64,000 nucleotides of DNA from Lacipirellula limnantheis. GTDB lineage: Bacteria > Planctomycetota > Planctomycetia > Pirellulales > Lacipirellulaceae. Positions 26,341 through 36,574 of the stretch are shown in pieces (position 1 is the stretch's first letter; every line of letters starts with the position of its first letter). The notes beneath the pieces were generated by a model that was given only the letters and a program-made list of their open reading frames with translations, had not been told where the DNA came from and did no database searches. Made by a program: the position numbers and the translations under genes. Location of the stretch: assembly GCF_007746075.1 (NCBI RefSeq), contig NZ_CP036339.1, positions 744,001-808,000 on the forward strand, in the 5' to 3' direction.

Positions 26341-29300
26341 CTAGGAATCGGCCTCGTTGGGACGCAAGAGAGATTTCAAGCGTGCCAGCACCCGGTCCGG
26401 ATCGTCCGCGTCGGCTCCCAGCACCAGATACGCGCTCTGCGCGTCGGCCACCCGCAGCGAGCCGCTGCTACGCTCGACGAGGCGATTCAGCTCGCGGCGG
26501 CTAGCATAGGTGAGGACGGCGTATTTTCCTTCGAGGTGAATTGCCTCCAGCTGTCGCCGGTGGGCCCAGATCCGCAGGCGCCCCAATTCAACAAGCTGCT
26601 CCACCGGCGGCGGCAGTTCGCCGAAGCGATCGGCGAGCTCGCTGCGAAACTCCTCCAAATCGCTTTCCGTCGAGATGCGGGCGAGCCGGCGATAGAGGTC
26701 GATCTTCGTCCGCATATCGGGGAGATACCGCTCGGGAAAGTACGCCGCCACCGGCAGATCGACCGAGACGTCGACCGAGTCCTTCGGCGGCAGCTTCTTC
26801 AAGTCACGGACCGCCTTTTCCAGCAGGGCGCAGTAAAGCTCGTACCCCACGGCCGCGATATGGCCGCTTTGCTGCGTGCCGAGCAGATTGCCGGCCCCGC
26901 GCAGCTCGAGGTCGCGCATCGCCAGGGCGAACCCGGCGCCCATCTGGCTGAACTCCTCGATCGCCCGCAGCCGCCGCGCCGCCTCGGCCGACAGATGCCG
27001 CTTCTGGTCGACCAGCAAGTAGCAGTAGGCCCGATGCTTGTACCGCCCGACGCGCCCCCGCAACTGGTGGAGATCGGCCAGGCCGTAACGATCGGCGTCG
27101 TCGATGAAGATCGTGTTCGCGTTGGGTATGTCGAGTCCGCTCTCGACGATCGTCGTCGCCAGCAGGATATCGAACTCGTGCCGCACGAACCCCAGCATCA
27201 CGTCTTCCAACTCCGTCTCGCTCAACTGGCCATGGCCGATGCCGATGGTCGCCTCAGGAACGATCCGCTGGAGTTCGTGGGCGACCTTCTGGATGTCGTG
27301 AATCCGATTGTGGACGAAGTACGCCTGCCCACCGCGATTCAGTTCCCGCAAGATCGCATGGCGAACGAGCGCATCGTCGAAGCGGGCGATCCGCGTTTCG
27401 ACGGCGAGCCGATCCTTCGGCGCCGTCTCGAGGTTCGAGATGCTCCGCACGCCCAGCAGCGACATGTGGAGCGTCCGCGGGATGGGCGTTGCCGTCATCG
27501 TCAGCACGTCGACGCTCGCACGGAGCGCCTTGAGGCGTTCCTTCACGGCCACGCCGAACCGCTGCTCTTCGTCGATGATCACCAGCCCCAGGTTCTGGAA
27601 CCGCACGTCGGGCGAAGCGAGTCGATGGGTGCCGATGAGCAAATCAATCGTCCCGTCGGCGGTTTTCTTGAGGATTTCGCGCTCTTCCTTAGCCGTGCAG
27701 AAGCGGGAGACGGCGGCGATCTGGAACGGAAACTCGGCCATCCGCTGCGTGAACGTGCGCCGATGTTGCTCGGCGAGAATCGTCGTCGGCACGAGCACCG
27801 CCACCTGGTAGCCGGCGTCGATCGCCTTAAACGCCGCGCGGATCGCCATCTCGGTCTTGCCGAAGCCGACGTCGCCGCACAGCAGGCGGTCCATCGGTTT
27901 GGCCAGCTGCATGTCTTGCTTGATCGCCGCGATCGCGGTGAGTTGGTCGGGCGTCTCCTGATAGGGAAACGCGGCGTCGAACTCTTGCTGCCACGGCGTA
28001 TCAGCGGGGAACGAGATGCCCGGGCGCGCTTCGCGGGCCGCCTGCACCTGCAGCATGTCGACGGCGAGGTCTTCGACGGCGCGCTCCGCCGCTTTTTTTT
28101 GCCGCAGCCAGGCCGTGCCGCCGATCTTCGCCAGCGTCGGCTTCGCCTTGCGCCCGCCGACGTACTTCTGCACCAGCTCGATCTTGCTCGTGGGAACGAA
28201 GATCCGCGTCCCTTCGGCATACTCCAGTTCAAGATGCTCTTCGGCGCCCGCTTCCTTGTCGAGCAGCTTCAGCCCGCGATAGCGACCAATGCCGTGGGCC
28301 AAGTGAACGACCAGATCGCCTTCGCGCAGCTGCAGGAAGCTGTCGATCGCCCGCCCGGTCGGGCGCTGAGCGGGCCGCGACAACTCGGTGCGGTGGAACA
28401 GTTCGGCGGCGCTAACCAGGATGATGCCGTCGCCCCCGTTTGGCGACAGCACGCGAAAGCCGTGCGCCAGCCGCCCGCGAGCAAAGTGGAGGCGCCCATC
28501 CCGCGCGAGCTTCGTCTCGCGGAACACTTCGCTCAGCCGCTCGACCTCGGCCTCGGTATCGCACACCAGATAGACGTGCTGCCCGGTCGCCGCCGACTCC
28601 AACTCGCCGCGCACGCGCGCCACGTCGCCGCTGAACTGCTCGACCGATTCGAACTGCAAGTGAGCCGTCGTCTCGTACGACCCAGCCGGCACGCCCGCGG
28701 CCGTCACCGACGGAAATTTGAAGACCTCGGCCAGCGTCGTCGACGTCGCGAAGTAGTCCTCCGGATGTTCCAGTCGGCGATGGTAGTGCTTTCCCTCCTC
28801 TTCGAGGTCTGAAGGTTCGACGAGCATGAACCAACTTCCTGTTGGCAGGTAGCCGGCGAAGTGCGTCCGTAGCTTCGCCTCGGCGCCAAGCACCGTCACG
28901 TCGGCCGTCGAAAGACTTTCCAGGCTCCGCTGCGTCGCCACGTCGAACGTGCGGATCGACTCGACCTCTTCGTCGAAGAGTTCAATTCGCAGCGGGTCGG
29001 TTGCATCGGGGGGGAAGACGTCGAGGATGCCGCCGCGCAGCGAGAACTCGCCGGCAAGCTCCACCGCCGTCGTTCCCCGGCAGCCGCGCGCCGCCAGCCA
29101 GCGCGTGAACGCTTCGAGATCGAGCCGCTTTCCTACGGCAATGCGTTGCGTCGCCGCCGCTAATTGCTCGACGCTCGGCAGCGGCTGCAGTAGGGATTGG
29201 ATCGACGTGACGACAATCCGCGGCGCCGACCCGCCGACCAATCGCTTAATCAGCCGCTGCCGCTGTCCAAAGTTCTCGTCCTGCACCACCCGATCGCCCG

Positions 29301-29601
29301 CATCGGCTTCCGTGGCAGGGAACGCTTCGACTTCAAGGTCGGTAAAGAGGGTCAGATCGTCGACGAGCGAATCGACGTCGGCGGCGTGGGGCAAGACGAC
29401 GGTAAGCGTCCGGGGACAATGTTGCCCCAGCGCCGCCGCCACCAGAGCGCGCGAAGACCCCCAGACTCCGCCGAGCGTCCCCGCCTGGCCGGCGGCCAGA
29501 CTGGCGAGCACCTCGGAAAAGTCGGCATGCGTCGCAAGTTGAGCGGGCAACCTGCGGAGCGCCGCGCTGGCGTCGACAGTTTCCCCCGCGGCAGTTTCCA
29601 T
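26341..29601 (-). CDS. mfd: transcription-repair coupling factor
   Basis: The 1086-residue protein has the complete Mfd order. A UvrB-like N-terminal region comes first (FTRWLAARGCRGTTAVELAGEFSLRGGILDVFPP). The RNA polymerase interaction domain (REGDLVVHLAHGIGRYRGL) and the SF2 translocase follow, with Walker A GDVGFGKTE, DEEQRFGV box and TMTATPIPRTL. A C-terminal TRCF domain ends the protein. It removes stalled RNA polymerase at DNA lesions and recruits UvrA. The ATG at 29601 is preferred; 32 further upstream codons are open but not conserved-looking. Confidence 0.97.
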   Translation of the reverse strand: METAAGETVDASAALRRLPAQLATHADFSEVLASLAAGQAGTLGGVWGSSRALVAAALGQHCPRTLTVVLPHAADVDSLVDDLTLFTDLEVEAFPATEADAGDRVVQDENFGQRQRLIKRLVGGSAPRIVVTSIQSLLQPLPSVEQLAAATQRIAVGKRLDLEAFTRWLAARGCRGTTAVELAGEFSLRGGILDVFPPDATDPLRIELFDEEVESIRTFDVATQRSLESLSTADVTVLGAEAKLRTHFAGYLPTGSWFMLVEPSDLEEEGKHYHRRLEHPEDYFATSTTLAEVFKFPSVTAAGVPAGSYETTAHLQFESVEQFSGDVARVRGELESAATGQHVYLVCDTEAEVERLSEVFRETKLARDGRLHFARGRLAHGFRVLSPNGGDGIILVSAAELFHRTELSRPAQRPTGRAIDSFLQLREGDLVVHLAHGIGRYRGLKLLDKEAGAEEHLELEYAEGTRIFVPTSKIELVQKYVGGRKAKPTLAKIGGTAWLRQKKAAERAVEDLAVDMLQVQAAREARPGISFPADTPWQQEFDAAFPYQETPDQLTAIAAIKQDMQLAKPMDRLLCGDVGFGKTEMAIRAAFKAIDAGYQVAVLVPTTILAEQHRRTFTQRMAEFPFQIAAVSRFCTAKEEREILKKTADGTIDLLIGTHRLASPDVRFQNLGLVIIDEEQRFGVAVKERLKALRASVDVLTMTATPIPRTLHMSLLGVRSISNLETAPKDRLAVETRIARFDDALVRHAILRELNRGGQAYFVHNRIHDIQKVAHELQRIVPEATIGIGHGQLSETELEDVMLGFVRHEFDILLATTIVESGLDIPNANTIFIDDADRYGLADLHQLRGRVGRYKHRAYCYLLVDQKRHLSAEAARRLRAIEEFSQMGAGFALAMRDLELRGAGNLLGTQQSGHIAAVGYELYCALLEKAVRDLKKLPPKDSVDVSVDLPVAAYFPERYLPDMRTKIDLYRRLARISTESDLEEFRSELADRFGELPPPVEQLVELGRLRIWAHRRQLEAIHLEGKYAVLTYASRRELNRLVERSSGSLRVADAQSAYLVLGADADDPDRVLARLKSLLRPNEADS

Positions 29602-29668
29602 CGCCACAGGGGTGATTGTAGGGGGCGCGCCGAAGAATGAGTAGCCGCGGAGCAACCAGCCGCGGTTG

Positions 29669-30499
29669 CTAGGCGGCGCGCCGTTCGGCCGCGGCAATCG
29701 CCTCCGGCTCGACTTCGTCCTGCTGCAAGCCGTAATGGAGTTCCCACAACCGGGCCTGCTTCATAAACGTGTAAAACGCGCTCATCATCGAGATTTGCAG
29801 GCCGACCATGCCGTCCAGAAAACCGCGGTGGAGGACGAAGTCGCGAAAGAACCGCAGCGGCGGCGAGATCAGCATCCGCCGATAGCTCGGCTTGCGACCC
29901 CCGGCATGCCACTGCTCGGCTTGCACGCGCGTGTAGCGATCGAACTTCCGCAGATACGACTCCCACGACCAAAGCGTGTAATGATCAAGCAGCGTTCGCA
30001 GCGAACCGTAATTCCCGGTCGGCACGCAAACGTTGCCGTGGTCGCTGGGGCCTTCATAGCGGCCCAAATCGCGGCGGAAGAGTCGAACCAATCGATCGCG
30101 GGCCCAATCGGTGTAATGGACGCGATGGCCCATCAGGTGATTGGCCCGTCCCATCCAGTACGCGTCATGCGGCGGCTCGCCCGCCAATAGTTGCCTAATC
30201 TCCGCGGCCATCGCCGGCGTCACGCGTTCGTCGCAGTCGAGAATGAGAACCCATTGGTGCGTCGCCTGGGGGATGGCCCAATTCTTGAAGTCGCCCGCCG
30301 TGCGATACTCGCGTTCGATCACGCGGCAGTCGCCGCGGCGGCGGACGTATTCCAGCGTGCCGTCCGTCGAGCCCGAATCGGCGACCAGCAATTCATCCGC
30401 GATCGACGCCACGCTGTCCAGGCATGGGCCAATATTAGCGCGTTCGTTCTTGCAGGTGAGTAAGGCAGTTAGCTTTGCTGGCATTTCGGGCATTCTCAT
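29669..30499 (-). CDS. family 2 glycosyltransferase, WaaE/KdtX-like
   Basis: The protein of about 276 residues has the GT2 nucleotide-sugar site LLVADSGSTDGTLEYVRR and the acidic metal motif LDCDERVTP. The pattern matches the WaaE-like group (KNERANIGPCLDSV at the start, WARDRLVRLFRRDLGRYEGPSDHG in the middle), which adds glucose or heptose to lipopolysaccharide cores. A C-terminal helix could bind the membrane (MVGLQISMMSAFYTFMKQARLW). None of the three close start codons (30499, 30493, 30484) has a clear ribosome site, so the start is uncertain. Confidence 0.85.
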   Translation of the reverse strand: MRMPEMPAKLTALLTCKNERANIGPCLDSVASIADELLVADSGSTDGTLEYVRRRGDCRVIEREYRTAGDFKNWAIPQATHQWVLILDCDERVTPAMAAEIRQLLAGEPPHDAYWMGRANHLMGHRVHYTDWARDRLVRLFRRDLGRYEGPSDHGNVCVPTGNYGSLRTLLDHYTLWSWESYLRKFDRYTRVQAEQWHAGGRKPSYRRMLISPPLRFFRDFVLHRGFLDGMVGLQISMMSAFYTFMKQARLWELHYGLQQDEVEPEAIAAAERRAA

Positions 30500-30784
30500 G
30501 GCGAGGGTCGCACACCCCACGGCGTCGAGATGCTACCTTCTGCCGAGAAGTCGCTCAAGACGAACCGTCGCGCTTAATCTTTCCCTAACAATCCGAATAA
30601 TCCGTGGAATCCCGCAAGCCGCCGACCGTCCCGTTTACGGACTTCCGCCTGCAAGCTTCAGGGCGCCAGCACGCTGTTCCGATACTCAGTCAAGGAGTCC
30701 GCTGCGCGGGGGTCGATCGCAATCCCGCCGGCAGCTCCGCGCCGAACGATCGCCCTCCCCCCTCTTCGGCCAGGAGTCTTTCCC
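30500..30784. other. intergenic region between divergent genes
   Basis: No coding region or strong structure was seen. Promoters for the glycosyltransferase gene (minus) and the small membrane protein gene (plus) should lie here but no clear boxes were identified. Confidence 0.4.
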
Positions 30785-31003
30785 ATGTTCCGATCATTGT
30801 TTCTCGCCCTCGGCGTCTACAGCTGCCTGTTGGGCGTCGAGGCGCTTGCCGTCGAGCGCGCTGTCCTCAAGCGGCCTGAGAACTCCCCCTCCGCAGAGCA
30901 AAAAGTGGTCGTTCCGCCCGATTGGGCGCCCTGGAGCCTCATGGGTGGGGGCGCCGTCGTGGTGCTGTATTCCTTTACGATTCCCCGCCGAGTGAACGCG
31001 TAG
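30785..31003 (+). CDS. small membrane protein, conserved in planctomycetes
   Basis: The 72-residue protein has a signal-anchor-like N-terminus (MFRSLFLALGVYSCLLGVEAL) and a second membrane helix (WSLMGGGAVVVLYSFTIP) ending with positive residues. AGGAG lies just upstream of the ATG. I recognise it as a short planctomycete-specific protein with the invariant ending VVLYSFTIPRR. Function is unknown. Confidence 0.78.
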   Translation: MFRSLFLALGVYSCLLGVEALAVERAVLKRPENSPSAEQKVVVPPDWAPWSLMGGGAVVVLYSFTIPRRVNA

Positions 31004-31261
31004 GGGGCTAATCGCCGCAACGGCGACCCTCCGAACCTTTGGCAGCTGGTCTACCTCCCTTTCCTATCCACCGGAAAATCGGGCACGACCGCCCCGGCGG
31101 CGAGCCGGACGCGTCAGCCTCCGGGACCCCGCCGTGGCCCCCAAAGGTTGTTTCCGGCCACCCATCCGTTTACCATAAACAGGTTTACGGAGCTTTCTGG
31201 CCCGGCGTCCTACGCCGCCGCCCCTCCCCTTACACGACATTTGCAGAGCTGAGGCGCCACC

Positions 31262-33040
31262 ATGGCAACGATCGAGAAACCCCGCGTGAAAGAAGAGTTG
31301 ATCAGTGGCGCCGATATCCTGGTGCAATCGCTGGTTAACCACGGGGTCGAGACGATCTTCGCCTACCCCGGCGGGTGCAGCATGCCGCTCCACCAGGCGC
31401 TCACGCGCTTTGGCGATAAGCTGCGGACGATCCTGCCGCGCCACGAGCAAGGCGGCGCGTTCGCCGCCCAAGGGTGGGCCCGCAGCACCGGTCAGGTCGG
31501 CGTCTGCATGGCGACCAGCGGTCCCGGCGCCACGAACCTCGTCACCGCGATCGCCGACGCCAAGCTTGATAGCATTCCGCTCATTGCGATCACGGGCCAA
31601 GTGCCGACTGCGGTCATCGGCACCGACGCGTTCCAAGAAACGCCGATCGTTGAAGTCTGTCGCGGCATCACCAAGCACCACTACCTCGTCACCGACGTGA
31701 ACGACCTCGCCCGGATTGTGCGCGAGGCGTTCGTCATTGCCACCACCGGACGTCCCGGACCGGTGTTGATCGACATGCCGAAGAACGTCCAGATGGACTC
31801 GTGCGTGCCGAACTACAACGAGCCGCTGAATCTTCCCGGCTACAAGGTCGAGTCGCCGAAGGCGCGTCCCGAGCAAATCAACCAGATGGCTGCCGCGATC
31901 AAGCGGGCCCGTCGGCCGATCATTTACGCCGGCGGCGGCGTCGTCACCGCCGAAGCGAGCGAGTCGCTCCGCAAGCTTGTCGACAAGACCGGCATTCCGA
32001 TCACGACGACGGTTATGGGTCTGGGCATCTTCCCGTCGACCGATCCGCTGTCGCTTGACATGCTCGGCATGCATGGCTCGATCTACGCCAACTACGCCGT
32101 CGATCAGGCTGATTTGCTGATCGCCCTGGGCGTTCGCTTCGACGACCGCGTCACCGGCAAGGTCGAAGAGTTCTGTAAGCATGGCAAGATCATCCACGTC
32201 GACATCGACGCCTCGGAACTGAACAAGAACAAGCCGGCCCACATCCCCGTCTGCAGCGACGTGAAGTTCGCCCTCGACGAACTGAACAAAATCGTCGAAG
32301 CCCCCGAGGATATCTCCGACTGGGTCGAACAGTGCATGCGTTGGAAGAGCGACGAGCCGTTCAAGTACAACGAGCAGTACCAAGGGATTCTCCAGCAGCA
32401 CGCGATTCGCACGCTGTGGGAAATGACGATCGAGAAAGACCCGGTCATTTCCGTGGGGGTCGGCCAGCACCAGATGTGGGCCGCCCAGTTTTACAAGTTC
32501 CTCGAACCGCGGCGCTGGCTCTGCAGTAGCGGCCTGGGAACGATGGGCTTCGGCCTCCCCGCCGCGATGGGCGCTCAGGCCGCCAACCCCGGCCGCCTCT
32601 GTTTCGACATCGACGGCGACGGCAGCTTCCTGATGAACATCCAGGAACTCGCCACCTGCGTCTGCGAGAAGCTGCCGGTGAAGGTGCTGCTGCTCAACAA
32701 CCAGCATCTCGGCATGGTGGTGCAGTGGGAAGATCGGTTCATGCAAGGCAACCGCGCCCACACCTACCTCGGCCCCATCGATAATCCCGAATGGTCTGGC
32801 CAAGGCGACGGGATCGGCGCGCTCAATCCTGAAGAGCGCTATCCGAACTTCGTCGGCATCGCCAAGGGCTTCGGCTGCGGTGCCGCGTACGTCGACAAGA
32901 AGGCCGACCTGCCGGCGGCGATCGAAGAGATGATCGCCCACGACGGGCCTTATGTGCTGGACGTGGCCGCGCCGTACCAGGAGCACGTGCTGCCGATGAT
33001 CCCCGGCGGGAAGACGGTGCGGGATCTCATCAAAGAGTAA
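31262..33040 (+). CDS. ilvB: acetolactate synthase large subunit
   Basis: The 592-residue protein is a complete thiamine-diphosphate-dependent synthase. The catalytic Glu lies in [15 protein letters not shown], the FAD region has [13 protein letters not shown], and the ThDP motif is [14 protein letters not shown] (about 449-462) ending in [18 protein letters not shown]. This last stretch is typical of the biosynthetic valine/isoleucine enzyme rather than the catabolic one. The regulatory subunit gene ilvN and ilvC are not adjacent here. The protein catalyses the first common step of branched-chain amino acid synthesis. Confidence 0.97.
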   Translation: MATIEKPRVKEELISGADILVQSLVNHGVETIFAYPGGCSMPLHQALTRFGDKLRTILPRHEQGGAFAAQGWARSTGQVGVCMATSGPGATNLVTAIADAKLDSIPLIAITGQVPTAVIGTDAFQETPIVEVCRGITKHHYLVTDVNDLARIVREAFVIATTGRPGPVLIDMPKNVQMDSCVPNYNEPLNLPGYKVESPKARPEQINQMAAAIKRARRPIIYAGGGVVTAEASESLRKLVDKTGIPITTTVMGLGIFPSTDPLSLDMLGMHGSIYANYAVDQADLLIALGVRFDDRVTGKVEEFCKHGKIIHVDIDASELNKNKPAHIPVCSDVKFALDELNKIVEAPEDISDWVEQCMRWKSDEPFKYNEQYQGILQQHAIRTLWEMTIEKDPVISVGVGQHQMWAAQFYKFLEPRRWLCSSGLGTMGFGLPAAMGAQAANPGRLCFDIDGDGSFLMNIQELATCVCEKLPVKVLLLNNQHLGMVVQWEDRFMQGNRAHTYLGPIDNPEWSGQGDGIGALNPEERYPNFVGIAKGFGCGAAYVDKKADLPAAIEEMIAHDGPYVLDVAAPYQEHVLPMIPGGKTVRDLIKE

Positions 33041-33049
33041 TTCTCATTT

Positions 33050-33631
33050 GTGAGTATTACAGTGAAGCAACTCGAAGCAATTCGTGTATGGTCGTGGGTT
33101 CTCGTACCTGTCCTGATGACCAGCGGTTGCGAAGCGCCGCCGCTTCCTGCTCAAACTGCGAATGACGCTGGGACGTCGCCGTCCGAAGTAGCAGAAGCTG
33201 TCGAGAGTGAATTCGCAGCTGAACTACCTGTGATGGAAGGAATCACCACGACCATCCATAGAGCTTACGCCTATCAAGGATACAGCTACCACGATCCTGA
33301 GGCGGGCGCCAAGTTGGTGGGCGTAGACGTAGAGTTTCGCGACTACGGCGACGGGCTCGATCTCGATGACGTTGAGTTGCTGGAAGGCTCCTCCAATGAG
33401 GGTATCGGCGGGTATCCCCATATCGAACTCATGTCGCAGGATGGTCAGGTGCTTCAAGATGCGGAGGACACCGACTGGCCCGGCGCAGGCGGTCCGCTAA
33501 GGGTGCTTTTGGTCTTCTCGGTCCCAGAGGCCACGAACTCCGTCAAGCTTGCTTACGTTGGGGGCTTGCTAACTGCGAAGCCAACATTGATTGGCAACGA
33601 CGGCCCGTCACTCAAAGCTCCGGTAGAATAG
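33050..33631 (+). CDS. lipoprotein, unknown function
   Basis: The 193-residue protein starts with GTG ten bases after the ilvB stop. It has a signal sequence ending in the lipobox LMTSGC and is otherwise acidic. The stretch YSYHDPEAGAKLVGVDVEFRDY could be a beta-rich binding domain like those of DUF4352-type lipoproteins, but this is weak. The close position to ilvB suggests read-through transcription and not shared function. Confidence 0.62.
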   Translation: MSITVKQLEAIRVWSWVLVPVLMTSGCEAPPLPAQTANDAGTSPSEVAEAVESEFAAELPVMEGITTTIHRAYAYQGYSYHDPEAGAKLVGVDVEFRDYGDGLDLDDVELLEGSSNEGIGGYPHIELMSQDGQVLQDAEDTDWPGAGGPLRVLLVFSVPEATNSVKLAYVGGLLTAKPTLIGNDGPSLKAPVE

Positions 33632-33720
33632 CTCGAACGGCGTTATCTTTGGGCAAGGCTCGTGTGGGATCTGATTCAGGAATTGCTTTTGTTTTCTACC
33701 CTCGCAGGAGCTCTGGAAAA

Positions 33721-33951
33721 ATGAGCACGCTCCAAGAAATCTAACAGGCGATTGAGCGACGTTCCGAACCCGAGAGGCTGAAACTGCGAGCTTGGATGGA
33801 TTCTCTCTCGCCCTCATTGCTGTCGACCAAGTCGAAACAGTCCGCCGAGGAGTTGGCGTACGCGTTTCGCGAGTGGGCGGCGAGCCACCCGCGAACGACT
33901 CACTTCGTCGACGACAGTCGTGAGAGCATCTACGAAGGTCGCGGCGAATGA
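33721..33951 (+). pseudogene. VapB-like antitoxin gene with in-frame stop
   Basis: An ATG at 33721 is preceded by a good AGGAG site. Reading from it, codon 8 is TAA (33742-33744), after which the same frame continues without a further stop to TGA at 33949 (76 codons in all). The decoded text STLQEI-stop-QAIERRSEPERLKLRAWMDSLSPSL looks like a start of an antitoxin of the planctomycete VapB-like group, where a Glu would be expected in place of the stop. The end overlaps the toxin start (ATGA). This is a decayed antitoxin; a downstream restart codon could still give a short product. Confidence 0.75.
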
Positions 33952-34412
33952 TTCTGGTCGATACCAACGTCTGGGTGCGCACCTTGCGGCCGGACGATCC
34001 TTAGCACCCCACAGCGGCCGATGCGGTGACCAGCCTGCGAACCGCTGGCCATTCTCTGGCGCTAGTTCCACAGGTCTTTTACGAGTTGTGGTCGGTTTTA
34101 ACTCGACCGGCGGCGAACAACGGACTTGGCTTCAGCATCGAGCAATCGCTTGAGGATCAACGCCGCATTCTTGATTCTTCAGAGCTGTTCGAGGATGACA
34201 GCGGCGTGTTTGCTGCTTGGCGAGATCTCGACGCCAAGTATCGCGTTCTAGGCAAGCAAGCTCACGACGCACGCCTTGTCGCGGCGATGGTTCGCCACGG
34301 TATCGGACATTTGATGACATTCAACGACCAGGACTTCGCTCGTTTCATCGAGATTGCCGTCATAGCGCCGCCTGCGGCAGCGGCCTTTCCGCCTGCCGGC
34401 GGACAATCTTGA
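33948..34412 (+). pseudogene. VapC-like PIN toxin gene with in-frame stop
   Basis: From the ATG at 33948 the frame reads MILVDTNVWVRTLRPDDP, then TAG at codon 19 (34002-34004), then continues open to TGA at 34410. The whole pattern is a PIN-domain ribonuclease: Asp5 in ILVDTNVW, the Glu in FYELWSVLTRP, and the acidic pair in HDARLVAAM and FNDQDF. All acidic metal-binding residues are kept. One base change explains the stop, so inactivation is recent. A GTG at 34026 could restart translation but would lack the first catalytic Asp. Confidence 0.85.
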
Positions 34413-34705
34413 CGGCCGGGACTCGCATTTAGGCTCACCGCGCGCGACAATGCTTCGCGCTGCGCGCCGATTCGCACACTTTTTCCGGCTTCAGTTGTGC
34501 GAGTTGGGAAAAATTGCCGGAGCGAGTTTGTCAGAATCTCGTCGTTTTCACGGGGTTGTCGCGCATGTTGAGCGATGGAGCGCATCTGGACCGCGGTTTG
34601 CGTTTCTTGTCGGACAAAATCAGCCAGCACCTGTCGGCGACAACTCGTACACTGCCGATGATGGCCAAACGCCGCTGACGCACGCTTTTGGAAGGAGACC
34701 GAAAC

Positions 34706-36556
34706 ATGCCCGCCACTGCCGCCCCGGTTCGTCCCGCCACGAAAAATCGCGAACTGCTCGCCTGGGTCGATGAAGTCGCCGCCCTCTGCAAGCCCGACCA
34801 AATTCAATGGTGCGACGGCTCGCAAGAAGAGTACGACCGACTCTGCGAAGAGATGGTCGCCAGCGGCACGTTCATCCGGTTGAACCCCAAGCTGCGCCCC
34901 AACAGCTTTCTGGCCCGCAGCCATCCCAGCGACGTCGCCCGGGTTGAGGATCGCACCTATATCTGCTCCGCCGACCAAGGCGACGCGGGTCCGACCAACA
35001 ACTGGATGGACCCGGCTGAAATGAAGAAGCTGTTGGAGTCGAAGTTCGACGGCTGCATGCGGGGACGGACGATGTATGTCATCCCGTTCAGCATGGGGCC
35101 CGTCGGTTCGCCGATCGCTCACATTGGCGTCCAGTTGACGGACTCTCCCTACGTCGTCACGAACATGCGGATCATGACCCGTATGGGGGGCCGAGTGCTC
35201 AGCGTTCTCGGCGACGGTCCGTTCGTGAGGTGTCTCCATTCCGTCGGAGCTCCCCTCAAGCTGGGGCAACCCGATTCGGCGTGGCCCTGCCAGGCTGATC
35301 CGAAGAACAAGTACATTGTCCACTTCCCTGAAGAGCGGTCGATCTGGAGCTACGGATCGGGTTATGGCGGCAACGCGCTGCTCGGCAAAAAGTGTTTCGC
35401 GCTGCGGATCGCCTCGGTGATGGCTCGCGACGAGGGTTGGCTGGCCGAGCACATGCTCATCTCCGGGGTAAAGAGCCCCGACGGCGAGAAGAGCTACGTC
35501 GCCGCCGCGTTCCCCAGCGCCTGCGGCAAGACGAACTTCGCGATGCTGATCCCGCCAAAACAGTTCCTCGACGAAGGTTGGGAGGTCACGACCGTCGGCG
35601 ACGACATCGCCTGGATCAAGCCGGGGCCCGACGGCAGACTCTATGCGATCAATCCCGAGGCAGGGTTCTTCGGGGTCGCTCCCGGCACGAACGAAGAGAC
35701 GAACCCCAATGCGATGGCCTCGATCCGCGAGAATACCATCTTTACGAACGTCGCCCTGACCGACGACGGCGACATTTGGTGGGAGGGAATGACCGCGGAG
35801 CCGCCGGCGCACCTCATCGACTGGCAAGGGAACGACTGGACGCCGCAGAGCGAAGCGAAGTCGTCGCATCCGAACTCGCGGTTCACGGCGCCGTTCGACC
35901 AATGCCCCTCGGCCGACCCGGCTCACAACGATCCGGCGGGCGTCCCGATCACGGCGTTCATCTTTGGCGGGCGCCGGCAGACCACCCAGCCGCTGATCAC
36001 GCAGGCCTTCAACTGGCAATTCGGCGTTTATGGCGCCGCGACGATTGGCTCCGAGCAAACGGCCGCCGCGTTTGGCAAAATCGGCCAGGTCCGTCGCGAC
36101 CCGTTTGCGATGCTTCCATTCTGCGGTTACCACATGGCCGATTACTTCAGCCACTGGCTCAGCTTCGGCCAGCAACTCGAAAACCCGCCGCGGATTTTCA
36201 TCGTCAACTGGTTCCGCAAAGACGCCGAAGGGAATTACCTCTGGCCCGGTTTCGGCGATAATATGCGGATCCTGCAGTGGATTATCCGCCGGGCGAAGGG
36301 CCAGGCCCGCGCGTTCGAGGGACCGCTCGGCTGGACGCCGAAGTACAGCGACATCGATTGGCGCGGCCTCAATTTTACGAAGGAGCAGTTCCGCGAGGTG
36401 ATGCGGGTCGACCGCGAAGAGTGGTTTCAAGAGATCGCCTCCCACAACGAGTTGTTTTTCAAGTTGTACGATCGGTTGCCGCGCGACCTGACCGCGATTC
36501 GCGACTTGTTGCTGGCGTCCCTTTGCCGCATCCCCGAGAAGTGGGCGAAAGGGTGA
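34706..36556 (+). CDS. pckG: phosphoenolpyruvate carboxykinase (GTP)
   Basis: The 616-residue protein matches the GTP-dependent PEPCK family. It has the P-loop-like kinase-1 motif [15 protein letters not shown] near residue 269, the metal-binding [32 protein letters not shown] stretch, and the GTP-type guanine-binding region near [18 protein letters not shown]. It converts oxaloacetate to phosphoenolpyruvate in gluconeogenesis. The ATG at 34706 has GAAGGAG about ten bases upstream. The length of 616 is within the normal range. Confidence 0.97.
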   Translation: MPATAAPVRPATKNRELLAWVDEVAALCKPDQIQWCDGSQEEYDRLCEEMVASGTFIRLNPKLRPNSFLARSHPSDVARVEDRTYICSADQGDAGPTNNWMDPAEMKKLLESKFDGCMRGRTMYVIPFSMGPVGSPIAHIGVQLTDSPYVVTNMRIMTRMGGRVLSVLGDGPFVRCLHSVGAPLKLGQPDSAWPCQADPKNKYIVHFPEERSIWSYGSGYGGNALLGKKCFALRIASVMARDEGWLAEHMLISGVKSPDGEKSYVAAAFPSACGKTNFAMLIPPKQFLDEGWEVTTVGDDIAWIKPGPDGRLYAINPEAGFFGVAPGTNEETNPNAMASIRENTIFTNVALTDDGDIWWEGMTAEPPAHLIDWQGNDWTPQSEAKSSHPNSRFTAPFDQCPSADPAHNDPAGVPITAFIFGGRRQTTQPLITQAFNWQFGVYGAATIGSEQTAAAFGKIGQVRRDPFAMLPFCGYHMADYFSHWLSFGQQLENPPRIFIVNWFRKDAEGNYLWPGFGDNMRILQWIIRRAKGQARAFEGPLGWTPKYSDIDWRGLNFTKEQFREVMRVDREEWFQEIASHNELFFKLYDRLPRDLTAIRDLLLASLCRIPEKWAKG

Positions 36557-36574
36557 CCTTCGCCGCCGCCCGCC

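Noticed and set aside
23320..28812. A very long plus-strand open frame (1830 codons) opposite citrate synthase, the isomerase and mfd
   Set aside because: It lies antisense to three clearly conserved genes; high GC and codon bias on the other strand create it. Its translation shows no domain.
31064..32986. A 640-codon minus-strand frame opposite ilvB
   Set aside because: Shadow of a fully conserved gene.
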